A stretch of 64,000 bases of DNA from Rhodanobacter sp. C03 (GTDB lineage: Bacteria; Pseudomonadota; Gammaproteobacteria; Xanthomonadales; Rhodanobacteraceae): assembly GCF_002001175.1 (NCBI RefSeq), contig NZ_MUNT01000001.1, positions 1-64,000 on the forward strand, written 5' to 3'. Numbering within the stretch: position 1 is the first letter of the stretch; the number at the start of each line of letters is the position of its first letter. Under the pieces are notes generated by a model, which was not told the DNA's origin, searched no databases, and saw only the letters and a list, made by a program, of their open reading frames with translations. Shown here in pieces: positions 48,758 through 57,111 of this stretch. The position numbers were made by a program, and so were the translations under genes.

Positions 48758-49807
48758 TCAGCGCTTGGCCGGTGCGGTATGCCGCGGTGCGGTCGAGCCG
48801 CGCACCACCAGCTCGGGGCTGAAGCCCTCGTTGGTGCTGTTGACCGGTTCGCCGTTGGCGTCACGCTGCAGGTCGTCGATCAATCGTTGTGCTGCATGCC
48901 GCGCGATCTCCTCGGTAGCCTGCCGCGCGGTGGTCAGTGCCGGCCATGACTGCTTGGAGAACGGGCTGTCCTCGAAGCCGGCGATCGACAGGTCGTACGG
49001 CACGTTGATGCCGTCGGAATGCGCCGCCGCCAGCACGCCGGCGGCAATTTCGTCATTGCAGCCGAAGATCGCGGTGGGCCGGTCCTTCAGCGCGAGCAGC
49101 TTGCGTGCGCCGCGGAAACCATCGTCGAAGGTGTAGTCGCCAGGCACGATCAGCTTGCGATCGAGCGTGATGCCATAGTCCTTCAACGCATCCTCGTAAC
49201 CCTGGTAACGCTCCTGGCTGGAGCGATGCTCGTGGCCGCCCCACAGGAAACCGATGCGCTGGTGGCCGAGCTGGATCAGGTGTTCGGTGATCGCGTAGGC
49301 CGCATCGCGGTCATCCACGTACACACAGGGATAACCATCCTGCGGATCCTTGCGCGCCGAGATGATCCGCATGAACGGGATCTTCGCTTCGCTCAGCGTG
49401 CGGATCAGCTCCGGTTGTTCGGACATCGGTGGCGCCAGCACCAGTCCGGCCAGCCGCGAACGGCGCACCAGTTCGCACAACTCGTCGGCCAGCCGCGGTG
49501 AAGACGAGTCGCAGGGATGAATCTGCAGGCCAAAGCCGCTGCTGCGGCACACCGACAGCACGCCGCGTTGCAGATTGATGATGTAGTGCGCGTTGGGATT
49601 GTCGTAGACCAGCGCCAGGGCATAGGCACGGGTGCTGCGCAGGCTGCGCGCGGAAGGGTCGGGCTGGTAGCCCAGCGCGTCGATTTCGCGCTGCACCTTC
49701 GCGCGCGTGCGCGCATGCACCGACGGTTCATTGTTGATGACCCGCGACACCGTCTTCAGCGAGACGCCTGCCCGTTCTGCGACATCCTTGATGGTGGCAC
49801 TGCGCAC
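48758..49807 (-). CDS. nagR: LacI-family regulator of the GlcNAc/chitin-oligosaccharide locus (NagR-like)
   Basis: The protein is 349 residues from GTG 49807, preferred because AGAGG lies seven bases ahead and the HTH then starts at once: SATIKDVAERAGVSLKTVSR, with INNEPSVHARTRAKV following. A longer ORF to 49858 is possible. The ligand domain (about 60-340) shows ALALVYDNPNAHYIINLQRG and FGCNDEIAAGVL. The adjacent sugar carrier and kinase share a control region with LacI-type operators (51267-51279 and 51508-51521), which ties the regulator to them. The name follows xanthomonad GlcNAc loci. Confidence 0.8.
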   Translation of the reverse strand: MRSATIKDVAERAGVSLKTVSRVINNEPSVHARTRAKVQREIDALGYQPDPSARSLRSTRAYALALVYDNPNAHYIINLQRGVLSVCRSSGFGLQIHPCDSSSPRLADELCELVRRSRLAGLVLAPPMSEQPELIRTLSEAKIPFMRIISARKDPQDGYPCVYVDDRDAAYAITEHLIQLGHQRIGFLWGGHEHRSSQERYQGYEDALKDYGITLDRKLIVPGDYTFDDGFRGARKLLALKDRPTAIFGCNDEIAAGVLAAAHSDGINVPYDLSIAGFEDSPFSKQSWPALTTARQATEEIARHAAQRLIDDLQRDANGEPVNSTNEGFSPELVVRGSTAPRHTAPAKR

Positions 49808-49899
49808 CCGCGAACCTCTTGCATCGAAAATAAGGGGCGCCAGCAGCGCCTCGTGCATCCTAGCGTATGGCCATGACCGCAGCGAATACGCGACTCAAT

Positions 49900-51183
49900 T
49901 TACCCGGCATGTTCCTGGCCGACCCGGTGACCGCGCATGCCGTAGTACAGGATGTACAGGTAGCACGGCAGCATCAGCAGCGCGAACGCGAGCTGGAAAT
50001 CGATGTGCTCCTTCAGGTGCACGAACACCTGCGGAATCAGCGCGCCGCCCACGATGCCCATGATCAACAGCGCAGAAGCAGCCTCGGTGTGTCGGCCGAG
50101 CCCCTTGATCGCCAGTGGAAAGATGGCCGGCCACATCATCGCGTTGGCGAAGCCCAGTGCGGCGACGAACATCACCGAGGCGTAGCCGTGGGTGACATAG
50201 GCGCCGAGCGTGAACAGCACGCCGAGCAACGCCGACACCGCCAGATAGCGCTGTTGCGAGACGAAGCGCGGGATCACCAGAAGGCCCACGACGTAGCCCA
50301 GCAGCATTGCGCCCAGTGTGAATGCGGTGAAGAACTTGGTCTGGTCCAGCGGCAGCCCGAAACCCTGGCCGTAGGTGCCGATCGCGTCGCCCGCCATCAC
50401 TTCCACACCCACGTACAGGAACAGGCACAGCACGCCCAGCCACAGGTGCGGGAAGCTGAAGATGCTGCGTCCGCTGTGGCCGATGGCGCGTTCGTCGTTG
50501 GCGCCGGCCGGCTTGATCTCGGGCAGCGAGGAGCGCACCACCCAGATCGCCAGCAGCACCAGTGCGCCGGCCATGATCATGTAGGGCAGGTGGATCTTGG
50601 CGGCGAAAGTGTCGAGCAGCATGGTGCGCGTCGCCGGGTCGGCTGCCTTCACCTGCTGGTCGAGATCACCGATACCGTGCAACACCAACGCGCCGATCAG
50701 CAGCGGCGCCAGGATGCCGGCGAACTTGTTGCAGATGCCCATGAAGGCGATGCGCTGTGCGGCGCTGTCGATCGGCCCCAGGATGCTGATGTACGGATTG
50801 GAGGCGGTCTGCAGCAACGACAAGCCGGCGCCGATCACGAACAAGCCCGCCAGCGCCCCGAAAAACACGCGCATGGTGGCGAACTGACCGAACATCATCG
50901 CGCCGATCGCCATCACGAACAGGCCCAATGCCATGCCTTTCTTCATGCCGGTGCGGCGCAAGACCATCGATGCGGGCAGCGAGAACACGAAGTAGGAAAT
51001 GTAGAACGCGAACGGCACCAGGAACGCATAGGCGTCCTGCACCTGAAAAGCGAGCTTGACGAAGGTGATCAATGGCCCGTTGAGCCAGGTGACAAAGCCG
51101 AAGATGAAAAACAGCACGCCGATGATCATCATCGGCCCGATATTCGAGCGGTCGGTCGGCGCCGGCGCCAGCGTTGTTGCCAT
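49900..51183 (-). CDS. nagP: Sugar MFS transporter, FucP/GluP/NagP family
   Basis: The 427-residue inner-membrane carrier has about 12 helices. The FucP-family pattern is clear: GVLFFIFGFVTWLNGPLITF, YFVFSLPASMVLRRTGMKKG and SLLQTASNPYISILGP, followed by RIAFMGICNKFAGILAPLL. Such proteins import glucose, galactose or GlcNAc with protons. Neighbouring GH20 hexosaminidase, NagX and LacI regulator favour GlcNAc. It is divergent from the kinase gene across a 437-base region that holds two operators. Confidence 0.85.
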   Translation of the reverse strand: MATTLAPAPTDRSNIGPMMIIGVLFFIFGFVTWLNGPLITFVKLAFQVQDAYAFLVPFAFYISYFVFSLPASMVLRRTGMKKGMALGLFVMAIGAMMFGQFATMRVFFGALAGLFVIGAGLSLLQTASNPYISILGPIDSAAQRIAFMGICNKFAGILAPLLIGALVLHGIGDLDQQVKAADPATRTMLLDTFAAKIHLPYMIMAGALVLLAIWVVRSSLPEIKPAGANDERAIGHSGRSIFSFPHLWLGVLCLFLYVGVEVMAGDAIGTYGQGFGLPLDQTKFFTAFTLGAMLLGYVVGLLVIPRFVSQQRYLAVSALLGVLFTLGAYVTHGYASVMFVAALGFANAMMWPAIFPLAIKGLGRHTEAASALLIMGIVGGALIPQVFVHLKEHIDFQLAFALLMLPCYLYILYYGMRGHRVGQEHAG

Positions 51184-51266
51184 GTGTTCTCTCCCCCGAA
51201 GATCAGCCGCGCTGACAGCGGTCGAATGACCGGACAGCCTGGAATGTCTCCTTATTCGCCAAAAAG

Positions 51267-51279
51267 TGCAACGTTGTCA
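51267..51279. promoter_or_regulatory. LacI-type operator 2
   Basis: TGCAACGTTGTCA shares 10 palindromic core bases (CAACGTTG and flanks) with the site at 51508-51521. It lies 84 bases ahead of the sugar carrier gene on the minus strand. Confidence 0.7.
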
Positions 51280-51507
51280 ATCCGCATCACGCCAAGGTGA
51301 GCTGCATGCAGCCTGGGTCGGGCCGTAAAGACGGCCATGTCAGATCGCTTTTGCGGTGCTGCAGCATGTTGTCATGTATTGCGATGAGCTTCTGTGATTC
51401 GCCGTTTAGAGCCATTTATGCGGACAGTTAAGGTGATCTCTTGAAGTGTCGTGACAGCTATGTTGCGACGCCATATCGAATGTCCGGGAATTTTCAACTG
51501 ACTCAGT

Positions 51508-51521
51508 TGACAACGTTGTCA
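51508..51521. promoter_or_regulatory. LacI-type operator 1 (perfect palindrome)
   Basis: TGACAACGTTGTCA is a 14-base perfect palindrome with the central CG dyad of LacI-family sites. It is the better of two matching sites in this control region and lies on the kinase side. Confidence 0.82.
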
Positions 51522-51620
51522 TTTTGAGAACAGACTCCGCCGGAATCAGGCCAATGCCCGGTCAGTAGCGATCTGTCGCTGCATGGATCAGGGCAGTGCC
51601 GGTTACGGGGAGAGGACGGA

Positions 51621-52706
51621 GTGGGAGACGTCGCCAACCAGCGTCATGCAGCATCGCCGTCGACGACGGCCCGGATGGGCGCGTCGATTTCCGGCGAGCC
51701 GGCTTCAGCAGAGCCATTTCTGGCCGCTGATGTCGGTGGCACGCATGCGCGCATCGGCCTGGTCGTTGGCAGCGCCAACGGCCGCCGTCCAGTCAGCGTG
51801 CTGCACTATCACCGCTACAGCTGCGCCGACTGGTCGGGCCTCACCGCGATGCTGCAGGATTTTGTCGGGCAGCTGGCCGGCACGCCGCATGCGGCCGCGC
51901 GCGGCAACCTGCGCCATTGCGCGGTGGCGTGCGCCGGCTATGTGCTGGACGACGCGATCGTCAACGAGAACCTGCCGTGGCCGGTGTCGATCCGCGAGAT
52001 CCGTGATGGTCTCGGTATCCAGCGGCTGGCGGTGATCAACGATTTCGAGGCGGTCGCCTACGCCACCCAGTTCATCGAGGCGGGCGAGACACGCTCGATC
52101 ATCGATGCCACGCAGCCGGCCATCAGCGGGCCGGTACTGGTGATGGGACCCGGTACCGGGCTTGGTTCGGCGGTGTTGTTGCCGGGTCAGCCGCGGGCCC
52201 AGGTACTGGCCACCGAGGCGGGGCAGATTTCACTGGCGCCCGGCAACGAACGCGAGATCGAAATCCTGCGCGTGCTGGCGCGCGAGCGTCCCTATGTGTC
52301 GTTCGAGGATGCGCTGTCCGGGCCGGGCCTGCTCCAGCTTTATCGCGTGCTGTGCGAACTGCGCGTCAGTCCCGCCCATCTGCTGACGCCGGCCGAGATC
52401 ACCGGTGCCGCGCTGGCCGGCAACGATGCCGCCGCGGTGGAGGCGCTGGAAGTTTTCTGCGGCCTGCTCGGCAGCTTCGTCGGCGATCTGGTGCTGCTGT
52501 ACGGCGCGCGCGGCGGAGTCTATCTGGCCGGCGGCATCCTGCCGCAGATCCAGCCCTTCCTGCTGAGCAGCACGTTTGCTGCGCGCTATTTCAACAAGGG
52601 CGTGATGCGCGCCTATCTGCAACAGGTTCCGGTACGACTGATCGAGCACGGCCAGCTTGGTGTCATTGGCGCCGCAGGCTGGTTTCTGGATAAGCGGGAG
52701 GGATGA
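51621..52706 (+). CDS. glk: ROK-unrelated glucokinase-family sugar kinase (glucose or GlcNAc kinase)
   Basis: The 361-residue protein belongs to the glucokinase (PF02685) family: phosphate-1 motif FLAADVGGTHARIGLV (about 33-48), VINDFEAVAYATQF, and VMGPGTGLGSAVLLPGQPR. A conserved acidic segment ATEAGQISLAP follows, then a C-terminal GGVYLAGGILPQI motif. GTG 51621 is preceded by GGGGAGAGG; ATG 51675 is the alternative. The N-terminal 30 residues are not conserved in shape. It sits between the NagP-like carrier and a TonB receptor, so the true substrate could be GlcNAc; the family is usually specific for glucose. Confidence 0.82.
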   Translation: MGDVANQRHAASPSTTARMGASISGEPASAEPFLAADVGGTHARIGLVVGSANGRRPVSVLHYHRYSCADWSGLTAMLQDFVGQLAGTPHAAARGNLRHCAVACAGYVLDDAIVNENLPWPVSIREIRDGLGIQRLAVINDFEAVAYATQFIEAGETRSIIDATQPAISGPVLVMGPGTGLGSAVLLPGQPRAQVLATEAGQISLAPGNEREIEILRVLARERPYVSFEDALSGPGLLQLYRVLCELRVSPAHLLTPAEITGAALAGNDAAAVEALEVFCGLLGSFVGDLVLLYGARGGVYLAGGILPQIQPFLLSSTFAARYFNKGVMRAYLQQVPVRLIEHGQLGVIGAAGWFLDKREG

Positions 52707-52810
52707 GAGATGAACCCTATCCAGTGACACGGCGCCAAGCCAACCACCACAACAGTCCACGACCGTGCCATGCCGGTCTTGATTCGAGCTACCTCTGAGG
52801 GGAGGACATC

Positions 52811-55750
52811 ATGAATTACCGCAAGACACTACTCGCTGCCAGCATCATCACCAGCCTGTGCGCGACCGGCGCGCTCTATGCGCAGGACAACGGTCAGGAC
52901 AGCACCAGCCAGACCCAGCAGAACGAGACCAAGGCAAAGGCCAAGGATGCCAAGACGCTAAGCACGGTCATGGTCACCGGCATCCGCGCCAGCCAGCAGT
53001 TGTCGCTCGACACCAAGAAAGATTCCGTCTCGCACATCGAGGTGGTGTCCGCCGTAGATATCGGCAAGCTGCCCGCCAAGAACGTGGCTGACACCATCGC
53101 GCAGTTGCCGGGCGTGAACATCTCCGACGCGGCCGGCGCCGAAGGCGGCTTCGACGAGGCCGATCGCGCCAGCATTCGCGGCAGCGCGCCCTCGCTCACC
53201 CTGACCACGCTCAACGGCCATACGGTCGCCTCAGGCGACTGGTTCATCACCGGCGGCGGCGGCAGCCGCAGCGTCAGCTACGCGATGTTCCCGTCGGAAA
53301 TCGTCAGCCAGGTGGTGGTGCACAAGGGTTCCGAGGCCAGCCTGCTGGAAGGCGGCGCCGCCGGTTCGATCGACATCATCACCCGCAAGCCGCTGGAATT
53401 CGGCAAGCAGTTTTCCGCCGAGGCCAGCGTCGGCGGGGTGTATTCCGACTTGCCAGGCGACAGCAAGCCGCAGTTCAGCGGGTTGGTCAACTGGAAGAAC
53501 AGCGACAGCACGTTCGGCGTGATGCTGCAGGGCTTCTATGAAGACCGCGACCTGCAGCGTGATGGCCAGGAAATGCTCGGCTATTCGTACATTCCGACCG
53601 GTTCGGCACTGGCAACCCAGCTAGGCCTCGGCCCGGCCCGGCCCGGCAGCGCCAGCACCGGCGTGTTTTATCCCAACCTGCCCGGCGCTGCGCTGTTCAC
53701 TCAGGAGCGCAAGCGCAAGGGCGGCGCGATCGACCTCGAGTGGAAGCCGCTGGACAACCTCACCTTCAACCTCGATGGCTTCTATTCCAAGATGGACGCC
53801 ACCGACTACAACCGCAACTACATGCTGCGCCTGCGCGACAAGTTGCCAGGTGACACGCTCTCCAGCTACACCCTCGACGGCAACGTGCTCACCAGCGCGG
53901 TGGCGCAAGGCCAGGAAGGCGTGTCGCAGGGCATCTACGACATGATCTCGCGTCCGGGCGAGAGCGAATCCAGCGCGTACGTCACGCTGGACGCGGACTG
54001 GAAGGCCACTCAGGACCTCAACTTCAAGTTCCAGGGCGGCTACACCCGCGGCACCGGCAACACGCCGACTCAGGACGTCATGGAGATGGATACCGGCTAC
54101 GGCCAGGGTGCCAGCTACTCGATGAATGGCCTCGGCAAGCCGCTGAACTGGACGCTGGGCGGCAACAACAGTGTCTACAACCCGGCCACCGTCGGTCTCG
54201 ACTGGATCTTCGGCGATCAGGACGTTCACGTCATCGACAAGGAGCACTGGTTCCAGGCCGACGGCGAGTTCGACTTCGACGATGCCGGCCCGCTGTCCTC
54301 GCTGCAGTTCGGCGCACGTTACGCCAAGCACACGCACGACAGCCCGACGGCGATTGCCCAGGGCCCCAACTTTGCCACCGACATATCGACCTCTCCGAAC
54401 GCCACCATCTGGCCCGCCAGCAGCAGCAACTATCCCGGCAGCTTCGCCGGCGATCTCGGCGTGGGTCAGATGCCGGGCGGCATCTGGTACTGGACGCCCG
54501 CACAGCTGGCGGCACTGAACGCGGTGTATGCGAACCGCAAGGTGACCAACGATCCGGGAACCTCGCGCTTCTATCCGAATGACATTTACTCGATGTCGGA
54601 GAAGAACGACGCCGCCTATATGCAGGTCAATTTCGCCGGCGACCGCTGGAGTGGCAATGCCGGCGTGCGCTACGTCGGCACCACCGAGGACATCGGTTAC
54701 ACCAGCCCGACGATCCAGGAAGCCAGTTACGCCCAGGGCACACCGCCTTCGGCGTTCTATCCCTCCGGCTGGTACTGGAACTACTACAGCCATCACTACG
54801 GCAAGCTGCTGCCCAGCTTCAATCTCAAGTTCAACTTGAACGACGATGGCAGCCTGCTGGCACGCTTCGCCGCCTCGCAGACGCTGACGCGTCAGGACTA
54901 CGGCCAGCTGGCGGGCTTCCTGTCGCTGAGTGACCCGCAGAGTCCAACCGGCGAGGGTTCCGGCAGCGGTCCGAATCCACGGTTGAAGCCGATCCTTTCG
55001 ACCAACTTCGATGCATCGCTGGAGTGGTACTACTCGGAGCGTGGTCTGCTGTCGGCCAGCGTGTACGCGATGGATCTGAACAACTACTACGACTACGGCA
55101 CCACCACCGGAACCTATCTCAACAACTACCTGACCTACGGCGGCAGCACCACCTACCCCAACCCCTCCCACACGCCGGTCTACAGCAATTACCTGGTCAG
55201 CATCCCGGTCAACGTCAATGGCAACCTGAAGGGCGTGGAGCTGAACTGGGTGCAGCCGATCGGCGAGCACTTCGGCACGTCGGTCAACTATACCTACAGC
55301 AACGGCCATTCGTCCGGCGGCACGTACCTCTACAACGCCGACGGCACGCAGGGCACCGGTGTATCCGCGGGCAACCGTCCACTGTTCGGTACTTCGAAGA
55401 ATACGGCCAACCTGTCCGCCTTCTTCGAGAACAAGCAGTGGAACGCACGCATCAATTACACGTACCGCTCCTCGTTCTACGACGGCATGATGCCGGTGAC
55501 GACCGGCTCGCTCGGCAACACCATGCCCTTGCTGCCGTACTACCAGGCGGGCGCGGGCTACCTGTCATTCTCGGCCGGCTACACGCTTAACGACCACGTG
55601 AGCTTCTCGTTCGACGCGATGAACCTCAACAACCCGACGCTGCGCTACTACGTCGTCGGCTCCCAGGCCGGTCTCGGTTTCGGCAAGGTGCCGGAAGCGT
55701 TCTACACGAACGGTCGCCAGTACTACCTGACCGTGAACTTCAAGCTCTGA
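52811..55750 (+). CDS. TonB-dependent receptor for (amino)sugar oligosaccharides
   Basis: The 979-residue outer-membrane receptor has a signal peptide (ending near LYAQ), a TonB box region (TLSTVMVTGIRASQ, about 49-62) and a plug domain (IGKLPAKNVADTIAQLPGV, IRGSAPSLTLTTLNGHTV). A long beta-barrel follows and ends TNGRQYYLTVNFKL with C-terminal Phe-Lys-Leu. The extra size fits the Caulobacter/Xanthomonas carbohydrate receptors. GGGGAGGACATC precedes ATG. It follows the kinase and precedes a cupin-like protein and the GH20 enzyme, so chitin-oligosaccharide or GlcNAc glycan uptake is likely. A strong terminator follows. Confidence 0.9.
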   Translation: MNYRKTLLAASIITSLCATGALYAQDNGQDSTSQTQQNETKAKAKDAKTLSTVMVTGIRASQQLSLDTKKDSVSHIEVVSAVDIGKLPAKNVADTIAQLPGVNISDAAGAEGGFDEADRASIRGSAPSLTLTTLNGHTVASGDWFITGGGGSRSVSYAMFPSEIVSQVVVHKGSEASLLEGGAAGSIDIITRKPLEFGKQFSAEASVGGVYSDLPGDSKPQFSGLVNWKNSDSTFGVMLQGFYEDRDLQRDGQEMLGYSYIPTGSALATQLGLGPARPGSASTGVFYPNLPGAALFTQERKRKGGAIDLEWKPLDNLTFNLDGFYSKMDATDYNRNYMLRLRDKLPGDTLSSYTLDGNVLTSAVAQGQEGVSQGIYDMISRPGESESSAYVTLDADWKATQDLNFKFQGGYTRGTGNTPTQDVMEMDTGYGQGASYSMNGLGKPLNWTLGGNNSVYNPATVGLDWIFGDQDVHVIDKEHWFQADGEFDFDDAGPLSSLQFGARYAKHTHDSPTAIAQGPNFATDISTSPNATIWPASSSNYPGSFAGDLGVGQMPGGIWYWTPAQLAALNAVYANRKVTNDPGTSRFYPNDIYSMSEKNDAAYMQVNFAGDRWSGNAGVRYVGTTEDIGYTSPTIQEASYAQGTPPSAFYPSGWYWNYYSHHYGKLLPSFNLKFNLNDDGSLLARFAASQTLTRQDYGQLAGFLSLSDPQSPTGEGSGSGPNPRLKPILSTNFDASLEWYYSERGLLSASVYAMDLNNYYDYGTTTGTYLNNYLTYGGSTTYPNPSHTPVYSNYLVSIPVNVNGNLKGVELNWVQPIGEHFGTSVNYTYSNGHSSGGTYLYNADGTQGTGVSAGNRPLFGTSKNTANLSAFFENKQWNARINYTYRSSFYDGMMPVTTGSLGNTMPLLPYYQAGAGYLSFSAGYTLNDHVSFSFDAMNLNNPTLRYYVVGSQAGLGFGKVPEAFYTNGRQYYLTVNFKL

Positions 55751-55767
55751 GCCGTGTTCTTCCCCAA

Positions 55768-55798
55768 GGACCTGGCACCTTTGCCAGGTCCGCTTTTT
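55768..55798 (+). terminator. Intrinsic terminator after the TonB receptor
   Basis: GGACCTGGCA (55768-55777) and TGCCAGGTCC (55782-55791) pair perfectly around CCTT and are followed by GCTTTTT. This is a textbook rho-independent terminator and separates the receptor from the cupin-like gene. Confidence 0.92.
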
Positions 55799-55995
55799 CC
55801 CGGCGGAAGCTGCCGGAGGGAGCGTGAGGAAAGCAGCCAAGCTCGTTACCCACTGCGATGTCGGCCCCGCCGGCATCGCAGTTTTGTTTGAATGCCCACA
55901 GGTGGAAGCAGATTGGCGCACCATGAAGGGCGGCCCGGCGCGGCGAAGTTGGCAATAATCGCTGGGCGACCCCGGACAGAGGCGGAGGAAAAATC

Positions 55996-57027
55996 ATGAG
56001 TGAACCTGCCGGCGCGACGCCCGTGCCTGCCGCGATCGAGGAATACCGTCCTGTCGACGGCCGGCCATTCAGTCTGGATGATCTGGTCGGGCACGATCGG
56101 CCGCTGGTGATTCGTGGCCTGGTGCGCGACTGGCCGATCGTGAAGCTCGCCCTGCAATCGGATACGGCGTTCGCGCAGCGCCTGGCGGAACTGGACAACG
56201 GCAGCGACGTCAGCACCCTGATGGTGGCGCCGGAGGCCGACGGCATGATCGGCTACGCGCCCGAACTGGATGGTTTCAGCTACCAGCATTTCAAGGTGCC
56301 GGTGACGCTCGGCCTGCAGCGGCTGGCCAAGTACAGCCGGCGCGACGATGCGCCCGGCATGGTGATCCAGAGCGCACGCATCCGCGAATGCCTGCCGGGG
56401 TTCCTGGCGGAACACGCGCTGCCGTTGCTGCCCGGTGTGGAGCCGCGCATCTGGATCGGCAACCGGGTCACCACGCCCACGCATTTCGATTCCATGCACA
56501 ACATCGCTTGCGTGGTGTGCGGTGTACGCCGCTTCACGCTGTTCCCGCCGGATCAGTTGCCGAACCTCTACATCGGCCCGCTGGACTACGCGCCGACCGG
56601 CGCCGCGATCAGCATGGCCCGGCTGGACCGACCGCACGATCCACGTTTCCCGCGCCTGCAGCAGGCGCTCGCGGTGGCGCAAGTTGCCGAATTGCACCCG
56701 GGCGACGCGCTCTACATGCCGCCGCTGTGGTGGCACAACGTGGAGTCGCTGCAAGATCTCAACGCGCTGGTGAACTATTGGTGGAGTCCGCTGGACGCCG
56801 ATGGTTACCATACCGGCCACGCCAAGGCCGCGCTGTACCACTGCCTGCTTGCGTTCCGGGCGCTGCCGCCGGCGGAGCGGGCCCACTGGCGCAACCTGCT
56901 GGATTATTACGTGTTCGGCGACGAGGAATCCCTCGCACACATTCCCGAGCAACGCCGCGGTGTGCTCGGTCCATTGACCCCCGAATGCATCGAACAGCTG
57001 AAGCAGGGCGCGCGCAACCATCTTTGA
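55996..57027 (+). CDS. Cupin-like (JmjC-type) domain protein
   Basis: The 343-residue cytoplasmic protein belongs to the Cupin_8/JmjC-like group. An N-terminal FSLDDLVGHDRPLVIRGLV segment is followed by TTPTHFDSMHNIACVVCGVR, giving the HxD metal pair, and by GDALYMPPLWWHNVESL with the distal His. This is a complete Fe(II)/2-oxoglutarate site pattern. Such genes are repeatedly found beside large TonB receptors and glycan operons in xanthomonads and alteromonads; their role there is unresolved. GGAGGAAAAATC precedes ATG 55996. It is 85 bases ahead of the GH20 gene on the same strand. Confidence 0.88.
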   Translation: MSEPAGATPVPAAIEEYRPVDGRPFSLDDLVGHDRPLVIRGLVRDWPIVKLALQSDTAFAQRLAELDNGSDVSTLMVAPEADGMIGYAPELDGFSYQHFKVPVTLGLQRLAKYSRRDDAPGMVIQSARIRECLPGFLAEHALPLLPGVEPRIWIGNRVTTPTHFDSMHNIACVVCGVRRFTLFPPDQLPNLYIGPLDYAPTGAAISMARLDRPHDPRFPRLQQALAVAQVAELHPGDALYMPPLWWHNVESLQDLNALVNYWWSPLDADGYHTGHAKAALYHCLLAFRALPPAERAHWRNLLDYYVFGDEESLAHIPEQRRGVLGPLTPECIEQLKQGARNHL

Positions 57028-57111
57028 GCGTGACATGTCCGGACCACAGTAGCCGCATGCGGCCGCCCATTTCCCATTTTCCAACGCACACTTTTCTATC
57101 CGGGAGCCTTG

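Larger units (their letters stand above)
51184..51620. promoter_or_regulatory. Divergent control region of the sugar carrier and kinase with two LacI-type operators
   Basis: These 437 bases hold no gene. A perfect palindrome TGACAACGTTGTCA is at 51508-51521, 100 bases before the kinase start, and a near copy TGCAACGTTGTCA at 51267-51279, 84 bases before the carrier start on the other strand. Both share the CAACGTTG core with a central CG, typical of LacI-family operators. The 230 bases between are relatively AT-rich and probably hold the promoters. Confidence 0.85.
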
